DNA of 64,000 nucleotides from Mycobacterium simiae (GCF_010727605.1 NZ_AP022568.1:3906001-3970000); one strand, 5' to 3'. Shown: positions 27,439-40,382, counted from the stretch's first letter. Made by a program: numbers and translations. Notes: a model not told the origin generated them from the sequence alone.

Positions 27439-27852
27439 ATGTCCGCTGTCACCGGCATACCAAACATGCGCCTCTACGACGCCACCGACTCGTTGCTGCG
27501 GTTCGCCATGCGCGTGGACGCCACGTTGACGGGGCTATGCGGTGTGGCCGTCGCCTTCTTCGCCGATCCGCTCGCGTCGCTGACCGGGCTCGGTTCCAAT
27601 CTGCACTTCATCCTCGGCGCCGTCTTCGTGTGCTACGGCCTGGCGGTCTACGGCCTGACCGGGCTGGAAGATCTACGCAGCGTGGGGGTGGGCGTCGTGG
27701 TGGTCAACCTGGTGTTGACGCTGCTCGCTTTCGGGGCGGTGCAGGCGCTACCCATGACCGCGATCGGAGTGGGCATGGCCGTGGCCCTTGGCCTGGTAAC
27801 TGCCGCCCTCGCGTGGCTGCAGTACTTGGGAGTGCGCAGGTTGCGCGCGTAG
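27439..27852 (+). CDS. Small four-helix membrane protein
   Basis: Protein of 137 residues with four hydrophobic helices starting near residues 28, 53, 82 and 108, short loops and an Arg-rich C-terminus. I do not recognise a specific family beyond a general DoxX-like size and topology. The ATG follows AAGGAG at 27426-27431. It lies about 160 bases after the last O-methyltransferase on the same strand and may belong to that accessory unit. It converges on coaA with only 29 bases between stops. Confidence 0.72.
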   Translation: MSAVTGIPNMRLYDATDSLLRFAMRVDATLTGLCGVAVAFFADPLASLTGLGSNLHFILGAVFVCYGLAVYGLTGLEDLRSVGVGVVVVNLVLTLLAFGAVQALPMTAIGVGMAVALGLVTAALAWLQYLGVRRLRA

Positions 27853-27881
27853 TCCCGTTTCCGCCGGGGCGGGCCCGTGCA

Positions 27882-30224
<2,343 letters not shown>

Positions 30225-30281
30225 CGGCACCGAGGGCCGCGACACGCGCGACCCCGGTTTATTTCACCTGTGTCTACGGGT

Positions 30282-30287
30282 TACAGT
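30282..30287 (+). promoter_or_regulatory. Predicted -10 hexamer of desA2
   Basis: TACAGT fits TANNNT, and counting 7 bases places +1 exactly on the desA2 ATG at 30294, predicting a leaderless mRNA. Confidence 0.55.
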
Positions 30288-30293
30288 TACCGC

Positions 30294-31121
30294 ATGGCAC
30301 AGAAACCTGTAGCTAATGCGCTCACCCTGGAACTCGAGCCGGTCGTCGAGGCCAATATGGACCGCCACCTCAACACCGAGGACATCTGGTTCGCCCACGA
30401 CTACGTGCCGTTCGACCGCGGCGAGAACTTCGCATTTCTCGGCGGGCGGGACTGGGATCCGTCCAGCATGACGCTGCCCCGGCCCCTCACCGACGCCTGC
30501 GAAATTCTCCTGCTGATCAAGGACGACCTGGCCGCTCATCACCGCGAGTTCGTCGAGCACTTCATTCTCGAGGACTGGTGGGGGCGCTGGATCGGTCGCT
30601 GGACCGCCGAGGAGCATCTGCACGCCATCGCGCTGCGCGAATACCTAGTGGTTACCCGCGAGGTCGACCCCACCGCCAATGAGGAGGCGCGCGTCCAGTA
30701 CGTGATGCAGGGTTACCGCGCCGACCACTACTCGCAAATCGAGACCCTGGTGCACATGGCGCTCACCGAACGCACCCACGCGGTCTTCACCCGCAACCTG
30801 GCCGCCCAGCTCGAGGAGCCCATCCTGGCCGGACTGATCGACCGGATCTCGCGCGACGAGGTGCGCCACGAGGAGTTCTTCGCCAACCTCGTCGCCCATT
30901 GCCTCGAGTACACCCGCGACGAGACGATCGGCGCGATCGCCGCCCGCGCGTCGGAACTCCAGGTGGTCGGCGCCGACATCCAGGCATATCAGGACAAGGT
31001 GCAAAACGTCGCTGCTGCCGGAATTTTCGGTCCCGAGGACCTGCGCCAGGCGATCTCCGACCGGATCAAGGCCTGGGGCGTCGCTGACGAGCCGCAGCTA
31101 CGGCAGTTCGTCGTCGACTGA
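30294..31121 (+). CDS. desA2: Acyl-ACP desaturase family protein DesA2
   Basis: Protein of 275 residues of the soluble ferritin-like acyl-ACP desaturase family. The diiron set is partly visible as E-E-H-L-H near residues 106-110 and R-D-E-V-R-H-E-E near 184-191. Members this short resemble DesA2, linked in mycobacteria to lipid or mycolate precursor metabolism; whether it is an active desaturase is uncertain because the family shows unusual metal sites. The ATG at 30294 lies exactly where a TACAGT promoter would start a leaderless transcript. Confidence 0.88.
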   Translation: MAQKPVANALTLELEPVVEANMDRHLNTEDIWFAHDYVPFDRGENFAFLGGRDWDPSSMTLPRPLTDACEILLLIKDDLAAHHREFVEHFILEDWWGRWIGRWTAEEHLHAIALREYLVVTREVDPTANEEARVQYVMQGYRADHYSQIETLVHMALTERTHAVFTRNLAAQLEEPILAGLIDRISRDEVRHEEFFANLVAHCLEYTRDETIGAIAARASELQVVGADIQAYQDKVQNVAAAGIFGPEDLRQAISDRIKAWGVADEPQLRQFVVD

Positions 31122-31126
31122 CGCCC

Positions 31127-31141
31127 GCCGCCTTCGGCGGC
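31127..31141. terminator. Short hairpin after desA2
   Basis: GCCGCC-TTC-GGCGGC forms a 6-bp GC stem 5 bases after the desA2 stop. It has no T run, so it is at best a weak mycobacterial-type terminator. Confidence 0.35.
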
Positions 31142-31300
31142 CGTCGGTATCCCGGCGTCGGCGCGTCTGCGCGGCGGTGCAGCGCTCTCGGGAGTAGCGT
31201 CATCCTCGATGGCCAGCGTCATGTTCAGCTGCCAGGGCGGCACTTCCCGTCATCCAACGGAAGGGCCGGCCCCGGTCCTCGTGTCGCAGTTCCCGCCGAC

Positions 31301-31351
31301 ATGCCTGTGCGGGTCCGCGCGGGCTCATCCCGCACGAGGAGCGCTTCGTGA
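31301..31351 (+). CDS. Candidate PhoAT-like small ORF upstream of phoH2
   Basis: A 16-codon ORF rich in Arg and Ser whose TGA overlaps the phoH2 GTG as GTGA. Its frame stays open upstream to 31088 but offers no earlier ATG, GTG or TTG. In mycobacteria a small antitoxin gene, phoAT, is described just upstream of phoH2 with such an overlap. Whether this ORF, or a longer form from a non-standard start, is the equivalent cannot be settled from sequence. Confidence 0.3.
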   Translation: MPVRVRAGSSRTRSAS

Positions 31352-32649
31352 CCGATATCCGGACCTACGTGATCGACACCTCCGTGCTGCTGTCCGATCC
31401 TTGGGCATGCAGCAGGTTCGCCGAGCACGAGGTGGTGGTCCCGTTGGTGGTGATCAGCGAACTGGAGGCCAAACGCCATCATCATGAGCTGGGCTGGTTC
31501 GCCCGTCAAGCGCTGCGTCTGTTCGATGATCTCCGACTGGAGCACGGTCGCCTAGATCAGCCCATTCCCGTTGGGACGCAAGGTGGTTCGCTACACGTCG
31601 AGCTCAACCACACCGACCCGACCGTGCTGCCCGCCGGATTCCGCACCGACAGCAACGACTCCCGGATCCTGAGCTGCGCGGCCAACCTGGCCGCCGAGGG
31701 TAAGCGAGTCACCTTGGTGAGCAAGGACATTCCGTTGCGAGTCAAGGCCGCCGCGGTGGGTTTGGCCGCCGACGAGTATCACGCGCAGGATGTCGTGGCC
31801 TCCGGCTGGTCGGGAATGCAGGAGATCGAGACGGCCGCCGAGGATATCGACGCGTTGTTCGCCGACGGCGAGATCGATCTGGTCGAGGCTCGAGACTTGC
31901 CTTGCCACACCGGGATTCGGCTGCTGGGCGGCAGCTCGCACGCCTTGGGCCGGGTGACGGCGGCCAAGCGTGTCCAGCTGGTTCGCGGCGACCGCGAGGT
32001 GTTCGGGCTGCGCGGCCGCTCGGCCGAGCAACGGGTGGCACTCGACCTGCTGCTCGACGAGTCGGTGGGCATCGTGTCGCTGGGCGGTAAGGCCGGTACG
32101 GGTAAGTCGGCGTTGGCCCTGTGTGCCGGTCTCGAGGCGGTGCTGGAACGTCGCACGCAGCGCAAGGTCGTGGTGTTCCGCCCGCTGTACGCCGTCGGCG
32201 GGCAGGAGCTGGGCTACCTGCCCGGCAGCGAGAGCGAAAAGATGGGCCCCTGGGCGCAGGCGGTCTTCGACACACTGGAAGGCCTGGCCAGCCCCGCCGT
32301 GCTGGAAGAGGTGCTATCCCGGGGGATGCTCGAGGTGCTGCCGTTGACCCACATCCGGGGGCGCTCGCTGCATGACTCGTTCGTCATCGTCGACGAGGCG
32401 CAATCGCTGGAGCGCAATGTGCTGCTCACGGTGCTGTCGCGACTGGGCACCGGATCGCGAGTGGTGCTGACCCACGACATCGCCCAGCGCGACAACCTGC
32501 GGGTCGGCCGGCATGACGGTGTCGCGGCGGTGATCGAGAAGCTCAAGGGTCACCCCCTGTTTGCGCACATCACGCTGTTGCGCAGCGAGCGTTCGCCGAT
32601 TGCGGCGCTGGTCACCGAGATGCTCGAGGAGATCGCCGGCCCGCACTGA
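31348..32649 (+). CDS. phoH2: PIN-PhoH protein PhoH2
   Basis: Protein of 433 residues with two domains. An N-terminal PIN ribonuclease domain (~5-140) starts with YVIDTSVLL (Asp10 as metal ligand), and a C-terminal PhoH ATPase (~215-430) has Walker A G-K-A-G-T-G-K-S and Walker B VDEAQ. Such PIN-PhoH proteins act as sequence-specific RNases and RNA helicases and are grouped with toxin-antitoxin systems. The GTG is preceded by GAGGAG at about 31335, so translation here is Shine-Dalgarno driven and possibly coupled to the small upstream ORF. Confidence 0.92.
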   Translation: MTDIRTYVIDTSVLLSDPWACSRFAEHEVVVPLVVISELEAKRHHHELGWFARQALRLFDDLRLEHGRLDQPIPVGTQGGSLHVELNHTDPTVLPAGFRTDSNDSRILSCAANLAAEGKRVTLVSKDIPLRVKAAAVGLAADEYHAQDVVASGWSGMQEIETAAEDIDALFADGEIDLVEARDLPCHTGIRLLGGSSHALGRVTAAKRVQLVRGDREVFGLRGRSAEQRVALDLLLDESVGIVSLGGKAGTGKSALALCAGLEAVLERRTQRKVVVFRPLYAVGGQELGYLPGSESEKMGPWAQAVFDTLEGLASPAVLEEVLSRGMLEVLPLTHIRGRSLHDSFVIVDEAQSLERNVLLTVLSRLGTGSRVVLTHDIAQRDNLRVGRHDGVAAVIEKLKGHPLFAHITLLRSERSPIAALVTEMLEEIAGPH

Positions 32650-32660
32650 CCGCTCGCCCG

Positions 32661-32724
32661 CTCGCGAAACTGTATTCCGCTACGGTCCTACTCGCGAAAT
32701 GCGTCGCTGGTTGCAGTCTCGCGG
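32661..32724. repeat. 64-bp intergenic repeat, copy B
   Basis: Same length as copy A (20578-20641). Left arm CGCGAAACTGTATTCC is identical to copy A, and right arm GTCGCTGGTTGCAGTCTCGCG differs by one base. The core TACTCGCGAAATGCGTCG matches copy A only when reversed. It ends a few bases before the predicted -10 of the deacetylase gene. Confidence 0.7.
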
Positions 32725-32728
32725 TGGG

Positions 32729-32734
32729 TAGGCT
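32729..32734 (+). promoter_or_regulatory. Predicted -10 hexamer of the polysaccharide deacetylase gene
   Basis: TAGGCT fits TANNNT and places +1 exactly at the GTG start (32741). Copy B of the 64-bp repeat occupies the -35 region. Confidence 0.55.
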
Positions 32735-32740
32735 TTTCCC

Positions 32741-33625
32741 GTGCCGAAACGACCCGACAACCAGGCGTGGCGCTACTGGCGGACCGTGTTCGGCGTCGTG
32801 GCCGCCGGTGCTGTGCTGGTCATCGGCGGTCTGACCGGACACGTGACCCGCGCGGACAACCTGAGTTGCTCGGTGGTCAAGTGCGTCGCGTTGACGTTCG
32901 ACGACGGGCCGGGCCCGTTCGACGAGCGGCTGCTGCAGATCCTGAAAGACAGTGGTATCCCGGACGCCAAGGCCACCTTCTTCCTGATCGGCAACAAGGT
33001 GGCCGCCAACCCGGCCGGCGCCAAACGCATCGCCGACGCCGGCATGGAGATCGGGAGTCACACCTGGGAACACCCCAACATGGCGACGATCCCGCCGGAG
33101 GACATCGCCGCGCAGTTCACCAAGGCCAACGACGCGATCAACGCCGCCACCGGGCGGACCCCGACGCTGTACCGGCCGGCCGGCGGACTGTCCACACCCG
33201 AGGTGCGACAGACCGCCGCCCGCTACGGCCTAGCCGAAATCTTGTGGGATGTAATCCCGTTCGATTGGGCGAACGACTCGAACACCGCGGCCACCCGGTA
33301 CATGTTGATGACCTACATCAAACCCGGGTCTGTGGTGTTGTTCCACAACACCTACTCGAGCACCGTTGACTTGGTGTACCAGTTCATCCCGGTGCTCAAG
33401 GCCAACGGCTACCGGCTGGTGACGGTCAGCGAACTTCTCGGCCCGCGCGCCCCCGGCAGCAGCTACGGGAGCCGGGAAAATGGGCCACCGGCCAATGACT
33501 TGCACGACATTCCGCCCGAGGACATCCCGACGTTGCCCAATACCCCCTCACCCAAGCCGATGCCGAATTTCCCGATCACCGACATCCCGGGGCAGAACTC
33601 GGGCGGACCGAACAATGGCGCCTAG
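32741..33625 (+). CDS. Secreted polysaccharide deacetylase (NodB family, Rv1096-like)
   Basis: Protein of 294 residues. A signal sequence or anchor (~12-37) leads into a NodB domain with T-F-D-D-G-P (Asp54, Asp55), the zinc histidines in SHTWEH (His107, His111) and RPAGG (Arg145). The C-terminal ~60 residues are Pro/Asn-rich and probably disordered. It is expected to remove N-acetyl groups from peptidoglycan or another cell-wall glycan outside the membrane. The start is predicted to be leaderless. Confidence 0.9.
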   Translation: MPKRPDNQAWRYWRTVFGVVAAGAVLVIGGLTGHVTRADNLSCSVVKCVALTFDDGPGPFDERLLQILKDSGIPDAKATFFLIGNKVAANPAGAKRIADAGMEIGSHTWEHPNMATIPPEDIAAQFTKANDAINAATGRTPTLYRPAGGLSTPEVRQTAARYGLAEILWDVIPFDWANDSNTAATRYMLMTYIKPGSVVLFHNTYSSTVDLVYQFIPVLKANGYRLVTVSELLGPRAPGSSYGSRENGPPANDLHDIPPEDIPTLPNTPSPKPMPNFPITDIPGQNSGGPNNGA

Positions 33626-33637
33626 CGCGGGTGCAGC

Positions 33638-33643
33638 TACCTT
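33638..33643 (+). promoter_or_regulatory. Predicted -10 hexamer of the HAMP-cyclase gene
   Basis: TACCTT fits TANNNT and places +1 exactly on the GTG at 33650, only 25 bases after the deacetylase stop. Confidence 0.5.
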
Positions 33644-33649
33644 GAGCAG

Positions 33650-35212
33650 GTGATCAAGGCGGACTGGCTGCGGGCTCGGGCCACGCGTGAACCGCGGGAC
33701 TCGGACCCGACATCCGGCGAGCCGCGGCGCAAGTCGGCTCGCAGGCTGTTGATCGAGTACGCAATCGACCTCGCCCTGGCCTACGTCATCGCCGTCATCG
33801 ATGTCGCTGCCATCCTGATTCCGCTGCGCGGCCACACCTCCGCGGCCACCAGCGTTGTGTTCGGGGCAAAGGACACGGCCATCGTGGCGGTGCTGGTGGT
33901 GCTCGGGATCGTCGGCGTCGCGGTGGCCGGCGCGTTCAGCCTCGCGCCGACGGTGCGGTGGTATGCCGCCGGCCAGGAACCGAGCACCGCGCAACGGGAA
34001 GCCGTGATGCGGCTGGCCGGCCGCCAGACGGGCATCTTGCTGACGGCCTGGGGTGTGGCCGGCGGGATCTTCGTACTGGTCAATCTCCGCGGCGGCGCGG
34101 CGTTGCTGTTGCCGCTGGTGCTGGGGGTGCTGCTGGGCGGGCCTGCTGCCGCGGGCACCGGAATGCTGCTCGCCCAGCGGACCCTGCGGCCCGTCATGGG
34201 CGCCGCGACGCGCGGCCAGGAGCCGCGGCTGGCGGTGCCGGGGGTGTTCGCGCGGCTGGTCATGCTGTGGTTCTTGGTCAGCGCGCTGCCCATCGGCGGG
34301 ATCGCCACCCTGGTGGTGCTGCGCTCCTACGGCTGGCTGATCGACAAGTCCGCCTCGTTGGACGTGCCGATCCTGGTGGTGTCGCTGGCCGCGCTACTGC
34401 TCGGCTTGCCCACCATGATCCTGACGTCGCGCTCCATCTCCGATCCGATCGGCGAAGTCGTCGACGCGATGGCGCAGGTCGAACGCGGCCACATCGACGC
34501 GTCGGTCGGCGCTTACGAGCGATCCCAAATCGGGCGTCTGCAAACGGGATTCAACCGGATGGTGGCCGGCCTGGCCGAGCGTGACCGGCTGCGCGACCTG
34601 TTCGGTCGATACGTCGGCGCCGACGTCGCCCAACGCGCTATCGAAGAGGGCGCCTCGCTGTCGGGGGATGTCGTCGAGGCCGCGGTGCTGTTCATCGATC
34701 TGGTGGGCTCGACTCAGCTGGCGGAAAGCCTTCCGCCGCAAGAGGTTGCCGACGTGCTCAACGACTTCTTTCGGATCGTGGTCGAGGCCGTCGACGAGCA
34801 TGGCGGCCTAATCAACAAGTTCGCCGGCGACGCCGCGCTGGCCATTTTCGGGGCCCCGTTGCGGACCAGCGAGCCGGCCTCGGCGGCACTGGCCACGGCA
34901 CGCACGCTGGGCACCGAGCTGCGCCGGCTGCCAGTGGTCGATTTCGGTGTCGGCGTGTCGGCGGGCCGCGTCTTCGCCGGCAATATCGGCGCCGAAAACC
35001 GCTATGAATACACGGTTATCGGCGATGCTGTCAACGAGGCCGCGCGGCTGGCGGACCTCGCCAAGACCTCGGATCGCCGCATCCTGTGTTCGGCGGCGGC
35101 CATTGAGCGTGCCGACGCCGCGGAGGCCGCACACTGGGCCGAGTGCTATTCCACCGTGCTGCGCGGGCGCTCGGAAACGACGCACGTCTCGGCGCCCGCA
35201 CGTCTCGCCTAG
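33650..35212 (+). CDS. Membrane adenylate cyclase, class III, with HAMP domain
   Basis: Protein of 520 residues. A basic N-terminal tail, about six hydrophobic helices (~35-265), a HAMP linker beginning SRSISDPIGEVV (~265-315), then a class III cyclase domain with metal Asp in FIDLVGST, the substrate Lys in NKFAGDAAL and the catalytic Asn/Arg in GDAVNEAARL. All key residues are present, so it should make cAMP. It belongs to the Rv1318c-Rv3645 type. In M. tuberculosis I recall no cyclase between Rv1096 and Rv1097c, so this is a lineage-specific gain or a loss there. Confidence 0.9.
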   Translation: MIKADWLRARATREPRDSDPTSGEPRRKSARRLLIEYAIDLALAYVIAVIDVAAILIPLRGHTSAATSVVFGAKDTAIVAVLVVLGIVGVAVAGAFSLAPTVRWYAAGQEPSTAQREAVMRLAGRQTGILLTAWGVAGGIFVLVNLRGGAALLLPLVLGVLLGGPAAAGTGMLLAQRTLRPVMGAATRGQEPRLAVPGVFARLVMLWFLVSALPIGGIATLVVLRSYGWLIDKSASLDVPILVVSLAALLLGLPTMILTSRSISDPIGEVVDAMAQVERGHIDASVGAYERSQIGRLQTGFNRMVAGLAERDRLRDLFGRYVGADVAQRAIEEGASLSGDVVEAAVLFIDLVGSTQLAESLPPQEVADVLNDFFRIVVEAVDEHGGLINKFAGDAALAIFGAPLRTSEPASAALATARTLGTELRRLPVVDFGVGVSAGRVFAGNIGAENRYEYTVIGDAVNEAARLADLAKTSDRRILCSAAAIERADAAEAAHWAECYSTVLRGRSETTHVSAPARLA

Positions 35213-35228
35213 CGTGCGAATCAAACTG

Positions 35229-36260
35229 TTATTTCGAGACCTTCAGCGACCCGATCACCTGGTTGAGCAGTCCGGCCGAGGCGGTGTCACCGATCGGCGT
35301 CGCGCCCAGGAAAATGGTGACCGGCTTGGTGTCGACCGCGATGATGACCACCGAGTCGCCCTTCACATTTCGAGCCGGGTCGGCAATGGTGACGTCGGCT
35401 TCCACCCGGGCGGCCTTGACGCCGTCAACCGTCGTGGACGACTTCTTGAGCGGGCCCAGCGTCGGTGAGGCGTTGGAGTAACCGGGGCCTACCGCCACGC
35501 AGTTCATCAATTTCGACGCCTGCGCGGCGACGTCCATGCTCGGGACGAAATTCGTCACGGCAACCTCGGCCTGCATCACCCACTGGTTGGCGCCGGGCAC
35601 TTCCTGCGCAACACCCACCGCGCCAATGAGATTCGGCGTCTGGTCGTCTGAGAACGGCATCCATCCGGGGGCCGCGTTGGCCGGGAATGACAACTTGCCC
35701 GCCGCAATCGGCGCGCCGCCCGCGGGCGTCTCGCCCCCGGACACGTTGGGCGTGCAGTCGGAGGCGGTCTGCCCGGAACCACTCGGATCCGACGTCGGCG
35801 CGAGGGTCGAAGACGGGGTGCCGGTGGGGGCCGCGCTGGGGGATGAGGGTCCGCTGTTGAGGCTGAGCACCAAGATCACCACCAGTGCGATGACGCCCAA
35901 CACGGCGATGCCGGCGACGATCAACCACGGCATGTTCGAGCGCGGTCCGTTCGGCGGTGGCCCCGGCGGGTAGGACCCGGGTGGCCAGCCGGGTGGAAAC
36001 TGCGGCCCCGGTTGACCGAACGGTTGACCCGGGTAGCCGGGCGCCGAGGGGTCCATCCCACCCGCGGGATTGGTGAACGGACCGGTCGGCGGGTAAGGGT
36101 ACCCGCCACTGGGCGGCCCCGGATACGAGCCGCCCGGGGGGTACGGCGGCGGGCCTCCCTGCGGGCCGCTTTGCGGCTGCCCACCCCAATAGGGATGCTG
36201 CCCATACGGATTCGCTCCGTACGGGTCTTGACCGTACGGTCCGCTCGGAGGAACCGTCAT
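35229..36260 (-). CDS. Proline/glycine-rich membrane-anchored protein (Rv1097c-like)
   Basis: Protein of 343 residues. Residues 1-110 are Pro/Gly/Tyr/Gln-rich with repeated YPG- and PPG-type units and should lie in the cytosol. One membrane helix (~112-135) follows, then a Ser/Thr/Pro linker and an extracytoplasmic domain with two cysteines (SDCTP and MNCVA) that may pair. The function is unknown. It lies 17 bases after fum on the same strand, so it is probably the last gene of a glpX-fum transcript. Confidence 0.82.
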   Translation of the reverse strand: MTVPPSGPYGQDPYGANPYGQHPYWGGQPQSGPQGGPPPYPPGGSYPGPPSGGYPYPPTGPFTNPAGGMDPSAPGYPGQPFGQPGPQFPPGWPPGSYPPGPPPNGPRSNMPWLIVAGIAVLGVIALVVILVLSLNSGPSSPSAAPTGTPSSTLAPTSDPSGSGQTASDCTPNVSGGETPAGGAPIAAGKLSFPANAAPGWMPFSDDQTPNLIGAVGVAQEVPGANQWVMQAEVAVTNFVPSMDVAAQASKLMNCVAVGPGYSNASPTLGPLKKSSTTVDGVKAARVEADVTIADPARNVKGDSVVIIAVDTKPVTIFLGATPIGDTASAGLLNQVIGSLKVSK

Positions 36261-36277
36261 TGCCGAACCACCCCCAC

Positions 36278-37681
<1,404 letters not shown>

Positions 37682-37717
37682 GAATCGGTTCCTCTTCGTC
37701 GGGGGTTGCTGTCGCGG

Positions 37718-38803
37718 TTACGGCAGCGGATAGGCGGCGCTGCTGTCGCCGGTGAAGTCGATCGCGGAGTATTCGTTGAGTTTCGAAAGCCGGTGATAGG
37801 CGTCGATCATCCGGACGGTGCCCGACTTCGACCGCATCACGATCGATTGCGTCGTACAGCCGCCGGGGTAGTACTGCACCCCCTTGAGCAGGTCACCGTT
37901 GGTGACCCCGGTCGCGCAGAAAAAGACGTTGTCCCCGGACACGAGATCTTCGGTGGTCAGGATCTGGTCCAGGTCGTAGCCCGCATCCAGGGCCTTGCGC
38001 CGCTCGGCCTCGTCCTTGGGTGCCAGCTGGGCCTGAATCGCCCCACCCATACAGCGGATCGCCGCCGCGGCGATGATGCCCTCTGGGGTGCCGCCGATCC
38101 CGGCCAGCATGTCGGTGCCCGAGTCGGGCCGACACGCGGAGATCGCCCCAGCGACATCGCCGTCGGTGATGAGCCGGATGCGTGCCCCGGTGGTGCGGGT
38201 TTCTTCGATCAGCTGAGCGTGCCGCGGCCGGTCCAATATGCAGACAGTCATGTCCCGCACCGACAGGCCCTTGACCTTGGCGACCGCGCGGATGTTGTCG
38301 GCGATGGGCGCGGTGATGTCCAGCACATGTGCGGCCTCGGGTCCGACGGCGATCTTGTTCATGTAGAACACCGCCGACGGGTCGAACATCGCCCCCCGAT
38401 CGGCGACCGCCAGCACCGAGATGGCGTTGGGCATGCCCTTGCTCATCAACGTGGTTCCGTCGACGGGGTCGACGGCGAAGTCGCAGTCCGGACCATCGCC
38501 GTTGCCGACCTCTTCGCCGTTGTAGAGCATGGGCGCTTCGTCTTTTTCGCCCTCGCCGATGACGACGACCCCCCGCATGGACACGGAGTTGACCAGTTCA
38601 CGTATCGCGTCGACCGCCGCGCCGTCGCCGCCTTCCTTGTCGCCCCGACCCACCCAGCGGCCGGCCGCCATCGCGCCCGCCTCGGTGACCCGTACCAGCT
38701 CCAGGGCCAGGTTCCGGTCCGGGGCCTCGCGACGCACACGTCCCTGCGCGTCGGGGCCCGTGGTCGCGGCCGACGACGAACCAGATCCGCCCGATGCTGT
38801 CAT
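37718..38803 (-). CDS. glpX: Fructose-1,6-bisphosphatase, class II
   Basis: Protein of 361 residues of the GlpX family. Metal and phosphate sites are visible as [12 protein letters not shown] near residue 83, AVDPVDGTT near 110 and [10 protein letters not shown] near 235. It is the gluconeogenic bisphosphatase; mycobacteria depend on this class. The first ~25 residues are Ser/Gly/Ala-rich and probably disordered. It heads the minus-strand glpX-fum run and is divergent from the DUF4245 gene. Confidence 0.94.
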   Translation of the reverse strand: MTASGGSGSSSAATTGPDAQGRVRREAPDRNLALELVRVTEAGAMAAGRWVGRGDKEGGDGAAVDAIRELVNSVSMRGVVVIGEGEKDEAPMLYNGEEVGNGDGPDCDFAVDPVDGTTLMSKGMPNAISVLAVADRGAMFDPSAVFYMNKIAVGPEAAHVLDITAPIADNIRAVAKVKGLSVRDMTVCILDRPRHAQLIEETRTTGARIRLITDGDVAGAISACRPDSGTDMLAGIGGTPEGIIAAAAIRCMGGAIQAQLAPKDEAERRKALDAGYDLDQILTTEDLVSGDNVFFCATGVTNGDLLKGVQYYPGGCTTQSIVMRSKSGTVRMIDAYHRLSKLNEYSAIDFTGDSSAAYPLP

Positions 38804-38883
38804 GGTTGCTGATTCTCCCAGAAGCGGATCGGTCGACTGGAGCTGGGCTGTGGCTGGTGACGGTGGGCTGGGATACTCGTGGG

Positions 38884-39561
38884 GTGACCGAGGAACAGCC
38901 CTGCGGTACCCCAGCCGAGCTGGCCGGGGAGCCCGCGCCCGCGGCCCGGCCCGCTAAAGCCCGGCTGCTGCAGGACGGTCGCGACATGTTCTGGTCGCTG
39001 GCTCCGCTGGTCATCGGGTGCATCCTGCTGGCGGGCATGGTGGGGATGTGCTCATTCCAGCCCACCGGCGCCAACAAGGGCACAATTCCGTCGTACGACG
39101 CGGCGGCGGCGTTGCGGGCGGACGCCCAGACGCTGGGATTCCCGATCCGGCTGCCTGCATTGCCGGCGGGCTGGCAGCCCAACTCGGGCAGCCGCGGCGG
39201 CATCGAGGGCGGGCGAACCTCGGGTGGGCAGCGCGTCCACGCGGCGACCTCGACGGTGGGATACCTCAGCCCGACCGGAATGTATCTGAGCCTGACCCAA
39301 AGCAACGCCGACGAAGACAAGCTGGTCGGGTCGATCCACGCGTCGGCGTACCCCACCGGAACCGTCGACGTCGCGGGCACCAACTGGGTCACCTACCGCG
39401 GCACCGGCGACCGCGGGGCCGACGCCGAACCGGTCTGGACGACCAGGCTGACCAGCCCCGGCGGCGCCACCCAGATCGCGATCACCGGCGCCGGAACCAC
39501 CGACCAGTTTCGTACGCTGGCGGCGGCGATCCAGTCGCAGGCACCCCTGGCAAGCCATTAG
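38884..39561 (+). CDS. DUF4245 membrane-anchored protein (Rv1100-like)
   Basis: Protein of 225 residues. A ~40-residue cytosolic tail precedes one membrane helix (~38-58, [17 protein letters not shown]), and the rest is an extracytoplasmic domain with [11 protein letters not shown] and a Thr/Gly-rich C-terminus, the DUF4245 layout. The function is unknown. The GTG at 38884 was chosen because a GATACT hexamer lies just upstream (38873-38878); the in-frame extension to 38794 would overlap glpX. Confidence 0.78.
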   Translation: MTEEQPCGTPAELAGEPAPAARPAKARLLQDGRDMFWSLAPLVIGCILLAGMVGMCSFQPTGANKGTIPSYDAAAALRADAQTLGFPIRLPALPAGWQPNSGSRGGIEGGRTSGGQRVHAATSTVGYLSPTGMYLSLTQSNADEDKLVGSIHASAYPTGTVDVAGTNWVTYRGTGDRGADAEPVWTTRLTSPGGATQIAITGAGTTDQFRTLAAAIQSQAPLASH

Positions 39562-39584
39562 CTGACGGCGGATAGGAGCGAGTC

Positions 39585-40382
39585 GTGACGGCACCCGCAG
39601 CGGATCTCACCGGATGGACGGCGACACCATTCACCGCAGGCGCCTACACCCACGACGTCTACCGCAGGGGAACCGGCCCCGGCGTGGTACTGATTCCCGA
39701 GATACCGGGGATTCATCCCGGCGTGCTGGCCCTGGGAAACCACCTGGTGGACAACGGGTTCACGGTCGCGATGCCGTCGCTGTTCGGGGTGCCCGGCAAG
39801 GAAGTGACGGTCGGCTACACGGCGGCGACGATTGCGCGGGCTTGTGTGGCAAGGGAATTCGCTGCATTCGCGACGAACAAGCCGCGGCCGGTGTCGTTGT
39901 TCCTGCGGGCGCTGGCCCGCGACCTCAACGCGTCGACACCGGGCAAGGGGGTCGGCGTGATCGGCCAGTGCTTCACCGGGGGCTTCGCGCTGGCCGCCGC
40001 GGTCGACGACAGCGTGCTGGCTCCGGTGCTCAGCCAACCGTCGGTGCCGTTGCCGCTCGGCCGGACGCGCCGCAGCGACACCGGGCTCAGTGAGCCCGAG
40101 ATGGCCACGGTCGCGGAGCGCACCACCAACGACGGGCTGTGCGCCATGGGCTTGCGCTTCAGCGAGGACTGGATGTCACCGCGTGAGCGTTTCACCGCGC
40201 TCAAGCAACGGCTCGGCGACGCGTTCGAGGTGGTCGAGATCGATTCCCGCCCAGGCAACGAACACGGTTTCGCCAAGATGGCGCACTCGGTGCTCACCGA
40301 CGAGGTTCGCGAGATCGACGGCCACCCCGCGTATGAGGCTCGCAAGCGGGTCGTCGAATTCCTTACTGCGCGGCTGACTTAA
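39585..40382 (+). CDS. Dienelactone hydrolase family protein
   Basis: Protein of 265 residues. The alpha/beta-hydrolase nucleophile elbow is G-Q-C-F-T-G-G near residue 128, with cysteine in place of serine as in dienelactone hydrolases, and a catalytic His is likely in NEHGF near 226. The substrate is not predictable. The GTG follows TAGGAGCG. It is 23 bases after the DUF4245 gene and overlaps the convergent permease gene by 20 bases. Confidence 0.83.
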   Translation: MTAPAADLTGWTATPFTAGAYTHDVYRRGTGPGVVLIPEIPGIHPGVLALGNHLVDNGFTVAMPSLFGVPGKEVTVGYTAATIARACVAREFAAFATNKPRPVSLFLRALARDLNASTPGKGVGVIGQCFTGGFALAAAVDDSVLAPVLSQPSVPLPLGRTRRSDTGLSEPEMATVAERTTNDGLCAMGLRFSEDWMSPRERFTALKQRLGDAFEVVEIDSRPGNEHGFAKMAHSVLTDEVREIDGHPAYEARKRVVEFLTARLT

